Assembly: GCA_002451085.1 (NCBI GenBank)
Contig: DKBE01000038.1
Coordinates: 30,061 to 43,449 of the forward strand
Direction of reading: 5' to 3'
From: Proteobacteria bacterium UBA6908
GTDB taxonomy: Bacteria > Pseudomonadota > Gammaproteobacteria > Acidiferrobacterales > UBA6901
DNA: 13,389 nt
The notes below the pieces were generated by a model. That model searched no databases. It was not told where the DNA came from and saw only the letters and a list, made by a program, of their open reading frames with translations. Below are positions 6,708-13,389 of the stretch, piece after piece; the stretch's first letter is position 1, and each line of letters begins with the position of its first letter. Position numbers and translations under genes: made by a program.

Positions 6708-8008
6708 CAGCGGTTGGCGTGTTCATCACTTTCGCGGGCGATCGCGCGAAAGCCGATGTCGGTGCGGTATTGGACGCCGTTCCACCGGATCTGTCTGACC
6801 ACTTCGTAGGCACGACGCTGGGCCTCGATGACGGTATCACCGAGCGCAGTCACGCACAGCACCCGGCCACCGCTGGTGACTACTTGTCCGTCTTTCAATG
6901 CGGTGCCGGCATGAAACACCATGCGATCCGTTTCGCTGATTGTCGGCAGGCCCTCGATGACATCTCCTTTATGATAGGAGCCCGGGTAGCCACCGGCGGC
7001 CATGACCACGCCGAGCGAGGCGCGCGGATCCCATTCGGCATCGATCGCATCGAGCTCGCCGTCGAGCGCCGCTTCGACCAGCGCCACCATGTCGCTGCGC
7101 AGGCGCAGCATCACCGGCTGGGTCTCGGGATCACCAAATCGGCAGTTGAATTCCAGCACCTTGGGTACGCCGTGACGGTCGATCATGAGTCCGGCGTACA
7201 GGAAGCCGCTATACGGCACCCCTTCTGACTCCATGCCGCGAATCGTGGGGCGAATCACTTCGCGCATGACTCGCTCGTGCAGCGCCGGGGTGACCACCGG
7301 CGCCGGCGAGTAGGCACCCATGCCACCGGTGTTGGGACCGGTATCGCCGTCGCCGATGCGCTTGTGGTCCTGGGAGGTGGCCAGCGGTAATACGTGCTTG
7401 CCGTCGGCCATGACGATGAAGCTGGCTTCTTCGCCTTCAAGAAACTCCTCCACCACCACGCGATGCCCGGCCTCACCAAAGGCGTTGCCGGCCAGCATGT
7501 CGCGGACCGCGGCACACGCCTCCGCTTCGCTTTGCGCGATGATCACGCCTTTGCCGGCAGCCAGGCCATCAGCCTTGACCACGATCGGTGCACCATGGCT
7601 GTGAATAAAGGATTCGGCGGCCGCGACATCGGTGAAATTGCCGTAAGCCGCCGTTGGGATCTTGTGGCGCGCCAGAAAATCCTTGGCAAAGGCCTTCGAG
7701 CCCTCCAGTTGTGCACCTTTCTGGGTCGGTCCAAAGATGCGCAGGCCCGCTGACTGGAAGCGGTCAACGACTCCCAGCACCAGCGGCGCTTCCGGGCCCA
7801 CGATGGTGAGATCAACACGGTTGTCCTGTGCGAACCTGAGCAGGCCATCCACATCCTCGGCACTGATCGCGACGTTGTGGCACTTGGCTTCATGTGCCGT
7901 CCCGGCATTGCCCGGGGCCACGTACACGCGTACCACGCGCGGTGATTGCGCCACTTTCCAGGCCAGCGCGTGTTCGCGTCCGCCACCGCCGATGATGAGA
8001 ACCTGCAT
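6707..8008 (-). CDS. purD: Phosphoribosylamine--glycine ligase (GAR synthetase)
   Basis: This 433-residue ATP-grasp enzyme matches PurD in length and sequence. It begins MQVLIIGGGGREHALAWK, the nucleotide/PRA-binding loop, followed by IVGPEAPLVLG, the ATP-binding VVKADGLAAGKGV, SQDHKRIGDGDTGPNTGGMG, and LEFNCRFGDPETQ with metal-binding Glu/Asn residues. It joins phosphoribosylamine and glycine to form GAR in de novo purine synthesis. The ATG has a GGGAG ribosome binding site 7 nt upstream (bases 8016-8020). purH ends only 15 nt upstream, the usual purHD pair. The stop TGA overlaps the tsaC start by one base. Confidence 0.97.
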   Translation of the reverse strand: MQVLIIGGGGREHALAWKVAQSPRVVRVYVAPGNAGTAHEAKCHNVAISAEDVDGLLRFAQDNRVDLTIVGPEAPLVLGVVDRFQSAGLRIFGPTQKGAQLEGSKAFAKDFLARHKIPTAAYGNFTDVAAAESFIHSHGAPIVVKADGLAAGKGVIIAQSEAEACAAVRDMLAGNAFGEAGHRVVVEEFLEGEEASFIVMADGKHVLPLATSQDHKRIGDGDTGPNTGGMGAYSPAPVVTPALHERVMREVIRPTIRGMESEGVPYSGFLYAGLMIDRHGVPKVLEFNCRFGDPETQPVMLRLRSDMVALVEAALDGELDAIDAEWDPRASLGVVMAAGGYPGSYHKGDVIEGLPTISETDRMVFHAGTALKDGQVVTSGGRVLCVTALGDTVIEAQRRAYEVVRQIRWNGVQYRTDIGFRAIARESDEHANR

Positions 8009-8023
8009 GGGTGGACTCCCGGA

Positions 8024-9595
8024 TCAGTGACGAAAGTGACGCATGCCGGTAAATACCATGGCAATGCCATGCTGGTTGGCCGCGTCAATCACTTCCTGGT
8101 CGCGCATTGAACCGCCCGGCTGGATGACCGCGGTCACGCCGACCTCGGCCGCCTGGTCGAGACCATCGCGGAACGGGAAGAATGCGTCTGAGGCCATGAC
8201 GCTGCCGCGTACTTCGAGTCCGGCATCCTGGGCCTTGATCGAGGCAATACGCGCACTGTACACGCGGCTCATCTGGCCGGCACCGACTCCGATGGTGCGG
8301 CCTTCCTTGCAGTAGACAATGGCATTGGATTTAACGAACTTCACGACCTTCCAGGCAAACTGGAGATCCTGCATTTCCTGGGGTGTGGGTGTGCGCTTCG
8401 TCACCACCTTCATATCCTTTTCGGTCACCATGCCGTTGTCGCGGTCCTGTACCAGCAGTCCGCCGGTGACACGCTTGAAGTCGTAACCGGCCGGGCGTGT
8501 GGCGCCCCAGACGCCGGTGGCCAGCACACGCACATTGGGCTTGCTCGCGAGAATCGGCTTGGCGTCGTCATTCACTTCAGGAGCGATGATGACCTCGACA
8601 AACTGGCGATCGAGAATCGCCTTGGCGGTTGCAGCGTCGAGAGGGCGGTTGAAGGCAATGATGCCGCCGAATGCCGAGGTTGGGTCGGTGATATAGGCGT
8701 GTTTATAGGCATCGAGAATGTTGGCCGCCACGGCCACGCCGCAGGGGTTGGCATGTTTGACAATCACGCAGGCTGCTTCGTTGAAAGCTTTGACACACTC
8801 AAGCGCGGCATCGGCATCGGCGATGTTGTTATACGACAGTTCCTTGCCTTGCAGAAACCGTCCGGTCGCGACACAGGCTTCGGCCGGGTTTGGTTCGACA
8901 TAGAAAGCCGCTTTCTGGTGCGGGTTTTCGCCGTAGCGCATGCCGGAGGCGTGCACGAACTGGAAGTTGATCGTGTGCGGGAAATCGGCGCGTGCGCCGT
9001 CGTTCTTGATCGTGCCCAGGTAATTGGCTATCGCGCCATCGTAGCGTGCGGTGTGCTCGAAGACCTTGACTGCCAATTGAAAACGAGTGGCGGCGCTGAT
9101 CGCACCTTTATTGGTGCTCATCTCATCCAGCACCCTGGTGTAGTCGGCGGCATCCACCACCACCGTGACCGAACCGTGATTCTTGGCGGCGGCGCGCAAC
9201 ATGGTCGGGCCGCCAATATCGATGTTCTCGATCGCGTCTTCCAGCGAACAGCCGGGTTTGGCGACGGTCTGTTCAAACGGATACAAATTCACCACCAGCA
9301 GGTCAATCGGCGGGATGCCATGGCCCTCCATGGCCGCCACATGCGCGGGCAGGTCGCGCCGGCCGAGCAGGCCGCCGTGGATCTTGGGATGCAGGGTCTT
9401 CACCCGGCCATCGAGCATCTCCGGGAAGCCGGTGTAGGCCGAGACCTCGGTCACGGCGATGCCGCTATCCGCCAGCAGCTTGGCGGTGCCGCCGGTGGAG
9501 AGAATCTCGACGTTTCGGGCTTTCAGGGCTTTGGCGAAATCGACGATGCCGGTCTTGTCGGAAACACTGATCAGGGCGCGCTGGATGCTGGGCAT
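8024..9595 (-). CDS. purH: Bifunctional AICAR formyltransferase / IMP cyclohydrolase
   Basis: This 523-residue PurH (E. coli 529) catalyses the last two steps of IMP synthesis. The N-terminal IMP cyclohydrolase (MGS-like) domain starts [18 protein letters not shown] and contains [20 protein letters not shown]. The C-terminal transformylase domain shows [30 protein letters not shown], the Lys-His pair in [11 protein letters not shown], and [12 protein letters not shown]. The start chosen is ATG 9595, where the conserved N-terminus begins, with GAGAG 7 nt upstream; the frame stays open to a TTG at 9670, but those extra 25 codons are not PurH-like. It lies 76 nt after fis and 15 nt before purD. 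Confidence 0.97.
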   Translation of the reverse strand: MPSIQRALISVSDKTGIVDFAKALKARNVEILSTGGTAKLLADSGIAVTEVSAYTGFPEMLDGRVKTLHPKIHGGLLGRRDLPAHVAAMEGHGIPPIDLLVVNLYPFEQTVAKPGCSLEDAIENIDIGGPTMLRAAAKNHGSVTVVVDAADYTRVLDEMSTNKGAISAATRFQLAVKVFEHTARYDGAIANYLGTIKNDGARADFPHTINFQFVHASGMRYGENPHQKAAFYVEPNPAEACVATGRFLQGKELSYNNIADADAALECVKAFNEAACVIVKHANPCGVAVAANILDAYKHAYITDPTSAFGGIIAFNRPLDAATAKAILDRQFVEVIIAPEVNDDAKPILASKPNVRVLATGVWGATRPAGYDFKRVTGGLLVQDRDNGMVTEKDMKVVTKRTPTPQEMQDLQFAWKVVKFVKSNAIVYCKEGRTIGVGAGQMSRVYSARIASIKAQDAGLEVRGSVMASDAFFPFRDGLDQAAEVGVTAVIQPGGSMRDQEVIDAANQHGIAMVFTGMRHFRH

Positions 9596-9645
9596 GCAAT
9601 AGCTCTCATAACAGTCAGGAAATCGATAAAGGCGGTGCGCGGTTG

Positions 9646-9661
9646 CCGGGGCGCCACCCGG
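9646..9661 (-). other. Small GC-rich hairpin between fis and purH
   Basis: On the minus strand CCGGG and CCCGG can pair around a 6-nt loop, 10 nt after the fis stop. No U-run follows (CAACCGCGC comes next), so it does not look like an intrinsic terminator. It could protect the dusB-fis transcript 3' end, or mean nothing. The rest of the 76-nt gap shows no clear promoter or PurR-like operator. Confidence 0.25.
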
Positions 9662-9671
9662 TACGGACAAA

Positions 9672-9926
9672 CTAATCGTCGAGCTTGTGCAGCTTGAGTT
9701 TCTTGCGCAGGGTGTTGCGGTTGATGCCGAGCATCTCCGCGGCCCGGCACTGATTGCTCTTGACGTGTTTCATGACGATTTCCAGCAACGGCCGCTCGAC
9801 TTCGTGAATCACCAGGTCATACAGGTCGCCGGCGGGTTTGTGGCCATCCAGGTCGTGGAAATACTTTTCCAGCGCCGTTTTGACGCAGCTCGACAATCCG
9901 CCTTTGCGTGGTAGCTGGTCTTTCAT
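9672..9926 (-). CDS. fis: Fis-family nucleoid-associated DNA-binding protein
   Basis: This 84-residue protein is a little shorter than E. coli Fis (98). The C-terminal helix-turn-helix is clear: [20 protein letters not shown] (residues 59-78) is the Fis/NtrC-type recognition motif. The middle segment [20 protein letters not shown] (35-54) matches the dimerisation helices. Fis bends DNA and adjusts transcription of rRNA and many other genes; roles in this organism are inferred. Its ATG overlaps the dusB stop by 4 nt (ATGA), the conserved dusB-fis arrangement, so translation is probably coupled and dusB presumably carries the promoter. Confidence 0.93.
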   Translation of the reverse strand: MKDQLPRKGGLSSCVKTALEKYFHDLDGHKPAGDLYDLVIHEVERPLLEIVMKHVKSNQCRAAEMLGINRNTLRKKLKLHKLDD

Positions 9927-10915
9927 GCGGCAAGGACAATGGCGCCCAGCTCCGCCTGTTGGGCGAAGAAGGCCTCAATCAGCGTCCGTTGCTCGTGGGG
10001 GGTTTCCATCTGGTTCACAGTGCGGCGGAACGCCGCGCCGCCGACGCAGCCTTTGCTGTACCAGCCGATGTGCTTGCGCGCCACGCGCACACCGAGCTCC
10101 TCCCCATAGAAGGAATAGAGATTCTCGAGATGACCCAGCAGGATGTCGCGTACCTCGAGCGGCGAGGGCTCCGGCAGTGTCTCGCCGGTGGCCAGGAAAT
10201 GGGCCATTTCGCGGAAGATCCACGGACGGCCCTGAGCGGCGCGCCCGACCATGACGCCGTCAACGCCGGTGTGTTCAAGCACGGCCTTGGCTTTTTGTGG
10301 CGAGTTGATATCGCCGTTGGCGATCACCGGGATCGAGACAGCGGTCTTGATGTCGCGAATGGTGTCGTACTCGGCGTCGCCCATAAAGGCATCGGCGCGC
10401 GTGCGACCGTGCACCGATAGGGCCTGGACGCCACAAGCCTCGGCCAGTTGTGCAATGCGCACGCCGTTGCGCGAGGTGCTGTCCCAGCCGGTGCGGATCT
10501 TGAGTGTGACGGGCACCTCGACGGCCTGTACCACGGCCTCCAACAGTCGCACCACCAGTGGTTCATCCCGCAGTAACGCCGAGCCGGCCATGACGTTGCA
10601 CACCTTCTTGGCCGGGCAACCCATGTTGATGTCAATGATCTGCGCGCCGTTGTCGACATTGTGGCGTGCCGCTTCGGCCAGCAGGGCCGGGTTGGCACCA
10701 ACAATCTGAACCGATTTCGGCTCCGGTTCGCCTTCATGGTTCGCGCGGCGCTTGGTCTTTTCACTGCCCCACAGGAGCGAATTCGAGGCCACCATCTCGG
10801 AGACGGCGAGCCCGGCTCCGAGCGCACGACACAGCATGCGGAATGGCCGGTCGGTGACTCCAGCCATGGGAGCCACGACGAGATTGTTCTTCAATTGATA
10901 CGGACCAATACGCAT
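9923..10915 (-). CDS. dusB: tRNA-dihydrouridine synthase B
   Basis: This 330-residue FMN-dependent TIM-barrel enzyme shows APMAGVTDRPFR (15-26), SEMVASNSLLWG, IDINMGCPAKKV with the expected general-acid Cys100, LKIRTGWD, SVHGRTR, VIANGDI and GVMVGRAAQGRPWIF. It reduces specific uridines in the tRNA D-loop (U17 for E. coli DusB) using NADPH and flavin. The subfamily call DusB rather than DusA or DusC rests on the motifs plus the adjacent overlapping fis gene. The start is ATG 10915 with only a weak upstream ribosome binding site. It probably begins the transcription unit that continues through fis to hemF. Confidence 0.96.
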   Translation of the reverse strand: MRIGPYQLKNNLVVAPMAGVTDRPFRMLCRALGAGLAVSEMVASNSLLWGSEKTKRRANHEGEPEPKSVQIVGANPALLAEAARHNVDNGAQIIDINMGCPAKKVCNVMAGSALLRDEPLVVRLLEAVVQAVEVPVTLKIRTGWDSTSRNGVRIAQLAEACGVQALSVHGRTRADAFMGDAEYDTIRDIKTAVSIPVIANGDINSPQKAKAVLEHTGVDGVMVGRAAQGRPWIFREMAHFLATGETLPEPSPLEVRDILLGHLENLYSFYGEELGVRVARKHIGWYSKGCVGGAAFRRTVNQMETPHEQRTLIEAFFAQQAELGAIVLAA

Positions 10916-10961
10916 GGGAACTCAGTGCAGTGACGTGCCGGGTATTCCGGGAAAGGGCGGC

Positions 10962-10991
10962 ATCTTACCCATAAACAGATTGCACAGGGAA
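10962..10991 (-). promoter_or_regulatory. Weak candidate sigma70 promoter for dusB-fis
   Basis: In the 120-nt gap upstream of dusB, the minus strand reads TTCCCT (10986-10991), an 18-nt spacer, then TAAGAT (10962-10967). The -10 matches 4 of 6 consensus bases and the -35 only 3 of 6. It is the best pair I found by eye, placed about 46 nt before the ATG. The rest of the gap is AT-rich near 11020-11035, with no convincing terminator for the upstream gene. Confidence 0.3.
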
Positions 10992-11035
10992 GAGGCAATT
11001 GAAAACACCGGACCGACGGAATATTAGAAGTTGAT

Positions 11036-11845
11036 TTATTCGGTAGGTGGCACAAGCAAAACTTCGAATCCACTCGCCTGCGGGCCGGGACTGGTAATTT
11101 CGAGCTGTGCCTGGACGGCGACCTGCGGCGGCAGGCCGGCCGTAGCGGCATCGGGATTGCGCAGGTACTCGCGCGGTTTGTAGGTACGGCGTGCCACAAG
11201 CTGTCCCTGGCTGTTGGTGAGGCTGACTTCAAGCATTGGGTAGGGTTGGGCGATATCAGCACGATTCACAATGGTCGCGCGGATTCGCAAGGCGCGGTCA
11301 TAGCGCGGGTGGGGAGTGACCTGGGTTTCCACCAGATCGAGCTGGCGCAGATCGATGGGTGCCAGTCGCTGGCAGGGCACCATTGTGCACAGGGTGGCAA
11401 CGACTTCGCGCAATGGTGGGGCAACACGGACCAGCTCCTGACCATAGAACACGACACCCTGGAATGATAGTAATGTGGCCAGCGCCGCGATTCCGGCGTT
11501 CCAGTATATCGACCGTGTCACGGGTTCGGTGCGGAACAAAAGCGCCGGTGGTTCGGAAATCGGTGCTGTGTCGGCAAATGCCGAAGGCACCGGAGTTTCC
11601 GCGACGATGGTTTCGTTCGCCGGGACCGGCGCGGGGGATGGTGCTTTGGTGGTCCGGCCAGATTTGCGGGGCGCACGTTTACGTGTGGCTGGGGTGGCCT
11701 TCGCCACGGTCTCGGGCTCGACGATATGTTGATCGGCACGGAACACATGCTGGCAACGCCCGCAGCGCACCTGTCCGTTACGCACCTTGAGCTGGGCAGA
11801 GGTCAGCCGGAAGATGGTCTGGCATTGCGGGCAACGGGTATACAC
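11036..11845 (-). CDS. MJ0042-type zinc-ribbon and DUF3426 membrane protein
   Basis: This 269-residue protein has an N-terminal MJ0042/zinc-ribbon motif with Cys5-x2-Cys8 and Cys28-x2-Cys31 (RCPQCQTIF and RCGRCQHVF). Next is a long Ala/Pro/Thr-rich linker (about 45-110), one membrane helix (about 114-134), and the DUF3426 domain with the Cys153/Cys158 pair (CTMVPCQRLAP) and beta-rich segments ending in VLLVPPTE. The layout implies a cytoplasmic zinc ribbon and a periplasmic domain. The family's function is not established to my knowledge. It commonly lies between prmA and dusB, as here. The start is GTG 11845, in the same frame as prmA and 24 nt after its stop, with no good ribosome binding site; the family N-terminus M-x-T-x-C-P supports this start. 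Confidence 0.9.
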   Translation of the reverse strand: MYTRCPQCQTIFRLTSAQLKVRNGQVRCGRCQHVFRADQHIVEPETVAKATPATRKRAPRKSGRTTKAPSPAPVPANETIVAETPVPSAFADTAPISEPPALLFRTEPVTRSIYWNAGIAALATLLSFQGVVFYGQELVRVAPPLREVVATLCTMVPCQRLAPIDLRQLDLVETQVTPHPRYDRALRIRATIVNRADIAQPYPMLEVSLTNSQGQLVARRTYKPREYLRNPDAATAGLPPQVAVQAQLEITSPGPQASGFEVLLVPPTE

Positions 11846-11869
11846 GCGGTGATCGCCGAATGAAGGTCT

Positions 11870-12775
11870 TTATATAGTAGCCAAAGGGTCCGTGGCACGT
11901 CGCTGGCCGGTCAGCATCGCCCAGTCTTCGCGCTGCTGGTGTTCGAAGTCGATGTGTCCGGCATAGGCGGCGACGACTTCATCCACCTGGCTGACCAGGA
12001 TGCCGGACAAGATCAACCAGCCACCCGGCTTCGTCAAAGCGATGAGTGTCGGGGCCAGCGCCACCAGTGCGGGGGCCAGGATGTTGGCCAATACGACGTC
12101 GGCGGCCATACCGGCCGGCACGGCCTCGGGCAGGCAGAGCGTCAGGCGGTCGAGCACCTCATTACGTTCAGCATTTTCACGCGCGGTGACCAGTGCCTGC
12201 GGATCGGTGTCGGTGCCCAGTGCTGATCGAGCCCCCAGCTTGAGTGCGGCAATCGCCAAAATGCCGGAGCCACAGCCGAAGTCGATGACGTCGAGACCCC
12301 GCGGTGAATGTTGAGCCAGCCAGTCCAGACACATGCCGGTGGTGGCATGGGTGCCGGTACCAAAAGCCATGCCCGGATCGAGAATAAGATTCACGGCCTC
12401 CGGATCGGGCGGTGTGAGCCAGCTCGGCACGACCCACAGGTTGTTGCCGAAATGCATGGGTTGCCAGCGTTCCATCCAGACGCGTGCCCAGTCCTGGTCG
12501 GCGATTGTTTCAGTTCGGTATGACGGCGGCTCGGCGAGTCCGAGCAGCGATGCGGTCATGGCCATGGATTGCGCGATGTCGGTGTCTTCCGGAAACAGTG
12601 CCACGATCCGCGTCTGTTGCCACACCGGTGGCGTGGCATTCCAGTCAGCCTCAAAGATCGGCTCGTCGTCACCAGCCTCGAGGCTGACGGCCAGTGCACC
12701 GGCTTCTTCGAGCGCATCGCTCAGGCGCTGCGCTTCGTGGCGGGGGGCATCAAGAGTCAGTTGCAACCAGGGCAT
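11870..12775 (-). CDS. prmA: Ribosomal protein L11 methyltransferase
   Basis: This 301-residue protein matches PrmA in length (E. coli 293) from its typical start MPWLQLTLDAP. The N-terminal L11-recognition domain covers about residues 1-70. The Rossmann methyltransferase domain shows LDPGMAFGTGTHATT, the SAM-binding VIDFGCGSGILAIAALKLGA, a TDTDPQAL acidic strand end and VVLANILAPAL. It methylates L11 at several lysines and the N-terminus using S-adenosylmethionine. The frame remains open far upstream, overlapping accC, but the family start is at 12775. A strong terminator ends exactly at that ATG and there is no Shine-Dalgarno, which is odd. The DUF3426 gene follows 24 nt downstream. Confidence 0.95.
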   Translation of the reverse strand: MPWLQLTLDAPRHEAQRLSDALEEAGALAVSLEAGDDEPIFEADWNATPPVWQQTRIVALFPEDTDIAQSMAMTASLLGLAEPPSYRTETIADQDWARVWMERWQPMHFGNNLWVVPSWLTPPDPEAVNLILDPGMAFGTGTHATTGMCLDWLAQHSPRGLDVIDFGCGSGILAIAALKLGARSALGTDTDPQALVTARENAERNEVLDRLTLCLPEAVPAGMAADVVLANILAPALVALAPTLIALTKPGGWLILSGILVSQVDEVVAAYAGHIDFEHQQREDWAMLTGQRRATDPLATI

Positions 12776-12806
12776 CAAAACAAACGGGCGGCATTGCCGC
12801 CGCCCG
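12776..12806 (-). terminator. Intrinsic terminator after accC, touching the prmA start codon
   Basis: On the minus strand CGGGCGGC (12799-12806) pairs perfectly with GCCGCCCG (12785-12792) over 8 bp around a 6-nt loop, followed at once by TTTGTTTTG (12784-12776) and then the prmA ATG at 12775. This is a textbook rho-independent shape placed 26 nt after the accC stop. It would end accBC transcripts or act as an attenuator for prmA and the genes beyond. The structure is seen directly; its efficiency is inferred. Confidence 0.8.
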
Positions 12807-12831
12807 CTCCGAACCGCGTGACGTGGAGGCA

Positions 12832-13389
12832 CTACTTCAGGCCGAGTTTCTTTTCCAGATAATGAATGTTGACGCCACCGGCCTGAAACGCGGCATCGTT
12901 CATAATATCCATCTGCAGCGGAATATTGGTCTTGATACCGTCGATCACCATTTCGGTCAGGGCGATGCGCATACGCGCGATCGCCTGTTCGCGGGTGTCG
13001 CCGTAGGCGATCAGTTTGCCGACCATCGAGTCGTAGTAGGGTGGCACGAAATAGTTCGTGTACACATGGGTGTCGACACGGATGCCGGGTCCGCCGGGTG
13101 GGTGGTACAGCGTGATGCGTCCCGGCGAGGGCATGAACGTCTTCGGGTCTTCGGCGTTGATGCGGCACTCAATGGCATGACCGCGCCAGCCAATGTCCTT
13201 CTGTTTGACCGACAGTTTTTCGCCCGCGGCAATCAATATCTGTTCACGCACGATGTCGATGCCGGTGACCATTTCCGTGACCGGATGCTCGACCTGCACG
13301 CGGGTGTTCATTTCGATAAAGTAGAATTCGCCGTCCTGGTAGAGGAATTCGAATGTACCGGCACCGCGATAACCGATCTTGCGGCAGGC
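12832..13389 (-). CDS. accC: Biotin carboxylase subunit of acetyl-CoA carboxylase, C-terminal part
   Basis: The C-terminal 185 residues are in the window; the gene continues past the right edge, and the frame is open from base 13389 ([20 protein letters not shown]). The fragment carries the catalytic biotin carboxylase strand [20 protein letters not shown] with metal-binding Glu and Asn and the E-x-N-x-R-x-Q-V-E-H motif, then [11 protein letters not shown] and the C-terminal domain ending GLK, as in the usual roughly 450-residue protein. AccC carboxylates biotin on AccB with ATP and bicarbonate, the first half reaction of acetyl-CoA carboxylase in fatty acid synthesis. accB would be expected upstream, to the right. 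A strong terminator lies directly downstream. Confidence 0.96.
   Translation of the reverse strand, partial: ACRKIGYRGAGTFEFLYQDGEFYFIEMNTRVQVEHPVTEMVTGIDIVREQILIAAGEKLSVKQKDIGWRGHAIECRINAEDPKTFMPSPGRITLYHPPGGPGIRVDTHVYTNYFVPPYYDSMVGKLIAYGDTREQAIARMRIALTEMVIDGIKTNIPLQMDIMNDAAFQAGGVNIHYLEKKLGLK

Noticed and set aside
8699..9697. 332-codon plus-strand frame opposite purH.
   Set aside because: purH on the other strand is unmistakable; this is a high-GC antisense shadow.
11003..11020. Short inverted repeat with a TTTT run after the DUF3426 stop, as a terminator.
   Set aside because: Only a 3-4 bp stem with a poor U-tract.
11846..11872. prmA stop and DUF3426 start are in the same frame, eight codons apart, suggesting stop read-through into a fusion.
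   Set aside because: The two are separate families normally encoded side by side, and nothing around the TAA suggests recoding.
12776..13168. Upstream extension of the prmA frame by 131 codons.
   Set aside because: It overlaps accC antisense-free coding in another frame and crosses the terminator; the PrmA family start is at 12775.

Overview
This is a gene-dense chromosomal stretch that looks like a gammaproteobacterium of moderately high GC. The organism call is inference. It rests on the minus-strand order accC, prmA, DUF3426 gene, dusB, fis, purH, purD, a linkage I know from Pseudomonas and relatives, and on the sequence style of RhlB, TsaC, HemF and Fis. I see no tRNA, rRNA, CRISPR array, insertion sequence or prophage. 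Most of the window is core housekeeping; the unusual part is about 2.0-5.2 kb.

Region 1 (1-2002, plus strand): the 3' part of rhlB with a long disordered basic tail, then two methionine-salvage genes, mtnD (acireductone dioxygenase) and mtnB (methylthioribulose-1-phosphate dehydratase). The gene for the step between them (mtnC) is absent here. The mtnD-mtnB gap can form two hairpins, the second burying the mtnB ribosome binding site.

Region 2 (2044-5225): a small secreted protein of unknown function on the minus strand. Divergent from it is an 18-codon cysteine-rich mini-ORF with a good ribosome binding site, which overlaps the start of a periplasmic protein. That protein joins an alpha/beta-hydrolase-like domain, whose nucleophile position appears to be Ala, to a TlpA/ResA-type thioredoxin with WCPPC. 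Next comes a protein with a complete CheY-like receiver at its N-terminus, one membrane helix, a coiled coil and a periplasmic OmpA-like domain holding the protein's only two cysteines. Together these are the best candidate in the window for an undescribed system, possibly periplasmic thiol-redox or envelope signalling. The domains can be read from sequence; the shared function is inference.

Region 3 (5232-10915, minus strand): a compact likely operon dusB-fis-purH-purD-tsaC-hemF. dusB/fis overlap by 4 nt and purD/tsaC by 1 nt. It covers tRNA dihydrouridine and t6A modification, a nucleoid protein, purine synthesis and heme synthesis.

Region 4 (11036-13389, minus strand): the 3' end of accC (biotin carboxylase), a strong intrinsic terminator whose U-tract touches the prmA start codon, prmA (ribosomal protein L11 methyltransferase), and a DUF3426 zinc-ribbon membrane protein. 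prmA therefore has no usual Shine-Dalgarno, and its expression mode is an open question.

No gene-free stretch exceeds 300 bases; the longest gap is 120 bases between dusB and the DUF3426 gene.
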